From: Methanobacterium_B sp963825335
GTDB lineage: Archaea; Methanobacteriota; Methanobacteria; Methanobacteriales; Methanobacteriaceae
Length of the DNA: 64,000 nt
Assembly: GCA_963825335.1 (NCBI GenBank)
Contig: CAWGSP010000001.1
Coordinates: 124,001 to 188,000, forward strand
Reading direction: 5' to 3'
Shown here: one piece after another, positions 60,972-64,000 of the stretch
Numbering within the stretch: the first letter of the stretch is position 1
Layout: each line of letters opens with the position of its first letter
The notes under the pieces: model-generated
What the model was told of the DNA's origin: nothing
Database searches by the model: none
What the model saw: only the letters and a program-made list of their open reading frames with translations
Program-made: the position numbers and the translations under genes

Positions 60972-61299
60972 TTTAAATTTTAAAAAAAAATTTCAAATTT
61001 TTAATTTTGATTTTATATATTTCATGCATGTATGCATATGATATTGATTTTTATGACGACTCAAATTCAATGCAAAAAATTTATATTTGAGTAAAAAAAA
61101 TAGTTGAATTGGAGCAATTGTAATTCATGGTAAAATGGTAAATAATAATTACCTCATTTTTTTACCTTACTTTTTCTTTATTTTGATTGATAGTCTATTT
61201 TAAACAGAATTTTTGGACTGAACTCTTTTTTAACCTGTTAACAAATTCCTTAAACTATAACAGTATGGTTTTATTGTAAACTGCGTACATGTAGTTAGA
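60972..61299. other. Intergenic region between tRNA-Ile and the trp operon end
   Basis: 328 bp of very AT-rich DNA. T runs directly after the tRNA and near 61155-61190 could serve as transcription ends for the tRNA (plus) and trpD (minus, on the complementary A/T runs). No coding frame of note. Confidence 0.45.
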
Positions 61300-62379
61300 T
61301 CAATCAGCATTGCTTGGTTTACATATGTTATTGCTTATTTTGACGAATTTTAAGAGTTTTTTGAGTGCGTTTCCAGATTCAATAGAATATCTTGCTAATT
61401 TAACACCATCTTCGAAATCTTGTGCTTTTCCTGCTATGAACAGAATAGCTGCTGCATTGATTATACACAGATTTAATCTGGCGTTATCTGCCTTGGATAA
61501 ATTTTTACCTGCCATGACATCTTTCACAATTTTGAGGTTGCCCTCTACACTTTCTGGGGCTTTAATATATTCAGGTTCATCTGTTCTCAATCCAAAGTCT
61601 TCAGGTCGGATCAAGAAAACACTTATCTCACCATCATCAAGCAATGCAACCTTAGTTTTTCCAATGGTTGAGATTTCGTCCATTGCAGGCTGGTTATTCC
61701 CGTCAAATCCGTGAACTATCATCGCACGTTTCACACCAATATTTTTAAGGACTTCTGCAACCATTTCGACATATTTTGGGTCAAAAACACCTAAAAGTTG
61801 TATTTCGGCCTTTGCAGGTGATGTCAATGGACCTAAAATATTGAAAACCGTTCTTATGCCCAGTTTTTTCCGAACATGCATGACATTCTTCATGGCAGGG
61901 TGAAAGTTCGGTGCAAACATAAAACCTATCCCTCCTTGTTCTATGCATTTCTCAACCCCTGCAGCGTCACAGTTAATATTAACTCCTAGAGCCTCTAATA
62001 TATCAGCACCGCCACAATTACTTGTTATACTCCTGTTTCCATGTTTAGCTATTGCAACACCCATTGAAGCTGCCATTATAGCCGCACATGTACTCACATT
62101 GAACGTCTTAAATCTGTCACCGCCTGTCCCACATGTATCGACAAGTTCTTGGTCGAGTTTGGGAGATATCTCTACACAAACACTGCGCATGGCCTTCACA
62201 AACCCTGTTAATTCTTCAACTGTTTCGCCCTTAAAAGCAAGTTCGGTTAAAAAGGTTGCCATCTGATCTTCGTCTGCATTTCCACTTATCATCTCTAACA
62301 TACAATTATAAGCTTCAGACTCACTTAGATCATTTTTTAACAGGAGTTTTTCCGTTGATTCTGCTATGATCTTCCTCAC
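61300..62379 (-). CDS. trpD: Anthranilate phosphoribosyltransferase TrpD, 359 aa
   Basis: This enzyme joins anthranilate to phosphoribosyl pyrophosphate, the second step of tryptophan synthesis. Motifs: DTCGTGGDRFKTFNVST for PRPP, KHGNRSITSNCGGADILEALG, and NVMHVRKKLGIRTVFNILGPL. The start is a GTG with AAGGAT ahead, 14 bp after the trpA stop. It is the last gene of the operon in the order B-A-D, as in other Methanobacteriales. Confidence 0.95.
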   Translation of the reverse strand: MRKIIAESTEKLLLKNDLSESEAYNCMLEMISGNADEDQMATFLTELAFKGETVEELTGFVKAMRSVCVEISPKLDQELVDTCGTGGDRFKTFNVSTCAAIMAASMGVAIAKHGNRSITSNCGGADILEALGVNINCDAAGVEKCIEQGGIGFMFAPNFHPAMKNVMHVRKKLGIRTVFNILGPLTSPAKAEIQLLGVFDPKYVEMVAEVLKNIGVKRAMIVHGFDGNNQPAMDEISTIGKTKVALLDDGEISVFLIRPEDFGLRTDEPEYIKAPESVEGNLKIVKDVMAGKNLSKADNARLNLCIINAAAILFIAGKAQDFEDGVKLARYSIESGNALKKLLKFVKISNNICKPSNAD

Positions 62380-62393
62380 ATCCTTAATTTTTT

Positions 62394-63236
62394 TTATTCA
62401 TAGTATGTTGATTGTTTGAGTTGTCTGCAGAAACTACCAATTTTTTTCCTTGCCTCGTCCATATCGTCGAGGTTTTGGTTAATGATATCAATTATGGCAC
62501 TCGCAACGATTGCACCGTCAGATCCTGCTTTTATAACGTCTTTAACATGTTGTGTTTTTGATATTCCAAACCCTACAGCTATTGGAAGATCTGTGTGGGT
62601 TTTAACATTTTTTATGAGGTTGAGGGTTGTTGTTTTAATATCGCTCCTTGCACCGGTAACACCCATTACAGCCACAACATATATGAATCCCGAACACATC
62701 TTCACGATCTGGTTTAGTCTTTCATTGCTCGTTGTCTGGGCCACCATAAAAATTTGGTCCACCCTGTTTTCGCGAGCCACACCAACAGTATAATCGGCCT
62801 CTTCAGGAGGTAAATCTGCGGCTAACACCCCTGTTATACCGCTTTCCTTGGCTTTCTTGTAGAATTTTTCAACACCCATCTTGTAGATCAGGTTGTAGTA
62901 TACAAGGACACCTATCGGTATATCAGTAAACTTACGGATGTCAGCAATAAACTCGAAGCATTTTTCTGTGTTCATTCCTGATTTAAGTGCTCTAATATCT
63001 GCTGCTTGGACTGTTGGCCCATCTGCAATCGGATCACTGAAAGGAAATCCTATTTCAAGAGCATCTGCACCGCTTTTTACATATTCTTTCACAATTTCGA
63101 GGGATGCCTGGAAGTCTGGGTCTCCTGCTACGATAAACGGTATGAATGCCCCTTCATTTCGGTTTTTGACATCTTGAAACATTTCTGAATAACTGGTTGA
63201 TGTGTTGTTAGTTTTGTTGGGAACCTGTGATCTCAT
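62394..63236 (-). CDS. trpA: Tryptophan synthase alpha chain TrpA, 280 aa
   Basis: A TIM-barrel enzyme splitting indole-glycerol phosphate. Catalytic Glu in ALEIGFPFSDP and Asp in PIADGPTVQAA, with VGFGISKTQHV and GSDGAIVASA for phosphate binding. It overlaps the trpB stop by 4 bp, coupling the two subunits of the alpha2beta2 complex. Length is normal with a short N-terminal extension. Confidence 0.96.
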   Translation of the reverse strand: MRSQVPNKTNNTSTSYSEMFQDVKNRNEGAFIPFIVAGDPDFQASLEIVKEYVKSGADALEIGFPFSDPIADGPTVQAADIRALKSGMNTEKCFEFIADIRKFTDIPIGVLVYYNLIYKMGVEKFYKKAKESGITGVLAADLPPEEADYTVGVARENRVDQIFMVAQTTSNERLNQIVKMCSGFIYVVAVMGVTGARSDIKTTTLNLIKNVKTHTDLPIAVGFGISKTQHVKDVIKAGSDGAIVASAIIDIINQNLDDMDEARKKIGSFCRQLKQSTYYE

Positions 63237-64000
63237 ACATCCACCCCCAATTCCTTGGCCACCAGGTACATATCCTTATCCCCACGACCAGATAAATTTA
63301 TGATAATAGTTTTTCCCTTATTTTCTTCGATTTCTGCATATTTAACGGCATATGCAACTGCATGAGAACTTTCAAGTGCTGGGATTATGCCCTCGTGCTT
63401 TGATAATAATTCGAATCCTTCGAGAGCTTCGGCATTGGTTACTGCCACATAATTTGCACGTCCTGATACTTTCAGCTGTGCGTGTTCAGGTCCTACTCCC
63501 GGGTAATCAAGACCCGCTGAAACAGAATGTGCCTCTGATATTTGTCCATCATTGTCTTGTAGTACAAAAGATAACGAACCATGGAGTATTCCTTCTGTGC
63601 CCTTGCAAAGTGTTGCACCTGTTCTCTCTGTTTCAACTCCTTCACCACCACCTTCAACACCGATCAGAGCAACATCTTCATCGTCCACAAAACCTGAAAA
63701 GATACCCATGGCATTGCTTCCCCCACCAACGCAAGCTATTACTGCATCGGGAAGTTTACCTTCCTTCTCAAGGATTTGTTTCCTTGATTCAATACCTATC
63801 ACCCTCTGGAAGTGTTTGACCATTGTTGGGTAGGGGTGCGGTCCCATTGTTGAACCAATTAAGTAGTGGGTTGTCTCTACATTGGTGATCCAGTCCCTGA
63901 AAGCCTCGTTAATAGCATCTTTAAGGGTTTTTGAACCACTTTCAACCTGTATTACACCGGCTCCAGATAATTCCATCCTGAAAACATTGAGCTTCTGCCT
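63233..64000 (-). CDS. trpB: Tryptophan synthase beta chain TrpB, C-terminal part (runs off the window)
   Basis: The frame is open to base 64000 (RQKLNVFRMELSGAG at the edge), so the N-terminal about 140 residues with the PLP-binding Lys are outside. Visible are TMGPHPYPTMV, GGGSNAMGIF (PLP phosphate loop), SAGLDYPGVGPEH and NLSGRGDKD at the end. TrpB condenses indole with serine. The internal Met at 63976 is not the start. Confidence 0.96.
   Translation of the reverse strand, partial: RQKLNVFRMELSGAGVIQVESGSKTLKDAINEAFRDWITNVETTHYLIGSTMGPHPYPTMVKHFQRVIGIESRKQILEKEGKLPDAVIACVGGGSNAMGIFSGFVDDEDVALIGVEGGGEGVETERTGATLCKGTEGILHGSLSFVLQDNDGQISEAHSVSAGLDYPGVGPEHAQLKVSGRANYVAVTNAEALEGFELLSKHEGIIPALESSHAVAYAVKYAEIEENKGKTIIINLSGRGDKDMYLVAKELGVDV

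Overview
The window comes from a methanogenic archaeon of the order Methanobacteriales, most likely Methanobacterium or a close relative. The evidence is an HMf-type archaeal histone, a geranylgeranyl reductase with its ferredoxin, ArcS, archaeal AdkA, a trp operon ending B-A-D, DUF4013 membrane proteins and a very large parallel beta-helix surface protein. The DNA is very AT-rich, most strongly between about 2.1 and 44.7 kb.

The main structural result is that about 42.7 kb of this window looks like a single insertion into a POT/PTR peptide-transporter gene. The transporter C-terminal part lies at 785-2074 (minus strand). Its missing first 39 codons, including the ExxERFxYY motif, lie at 44717-44844 (minus strand). 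Both fragments share an 11-bp core (GTTGTGGTGTA at 2064-2074 and 44717-44727). Joining them through the core restores an in-frame protein of about 468 residues. A tyrosine recombinase gene starts 83 bp inside the left junction.

Contents of the insertion, left to right: integrase (2157-3311); a phage-like early region with a regulator behind an array of palindromic operators, many tiny zinc-ribbon or membrane proteins, an SSB-like protein and a 62-nt tRNA relic (3.6-9.2 kb); two PAS histidine kinases and a receiver protein (9.3-13.0 kb); broken terminase, tail-fibre and baseplate genes (13.9-15.7 kb); a DUF4013/zinc-ribbon membrane protein; a 2528-residue beta-helix protein (17.3-24.9 kb); a histone gene; more DUF4013/DUF5518-type membrane genes and three tiny membrane proteins (25.4-28.6 kb); a complete set of type I-B CRISPR-Cas genes (cas6-8b-7-5-3-4-1-2) with 37 repeats (28.9-41.1 kb); relics of a NikR-like regulator and an HsdR subunit; a TPR protein; and a relic of a second beta-helix protein. 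Many genes here carry frameshifts or stops, including cas8b and cas7, while cas6, cas5, cas3, cas4, cas1 and cas2 are open.

From 45.2 kb onward the genes look like ordinary chromosome and are intact: ferredoxin plus geranylgeranyl reductase and a UbiA prenyltransferase (lipid or prenyl metabolism); a P-loop ATPase; a rubredoxin-TPP enzyme fusion followed by a Cys-rich FMN glutamate-synthase-like protein; a PAS/HisKA_2 kinase; a 1677-residue DUF4011-helicase-nuclease-DUF3320 protein resembling a single-gene antiviral defence; ArcS (short form); a DUF59 protein and AdkA-like kinase; tRNA-Ile(GAT); and trpD, trpA and partial trpB on the minus strand. All function calls come from reading motifs by eye; no database search was run.
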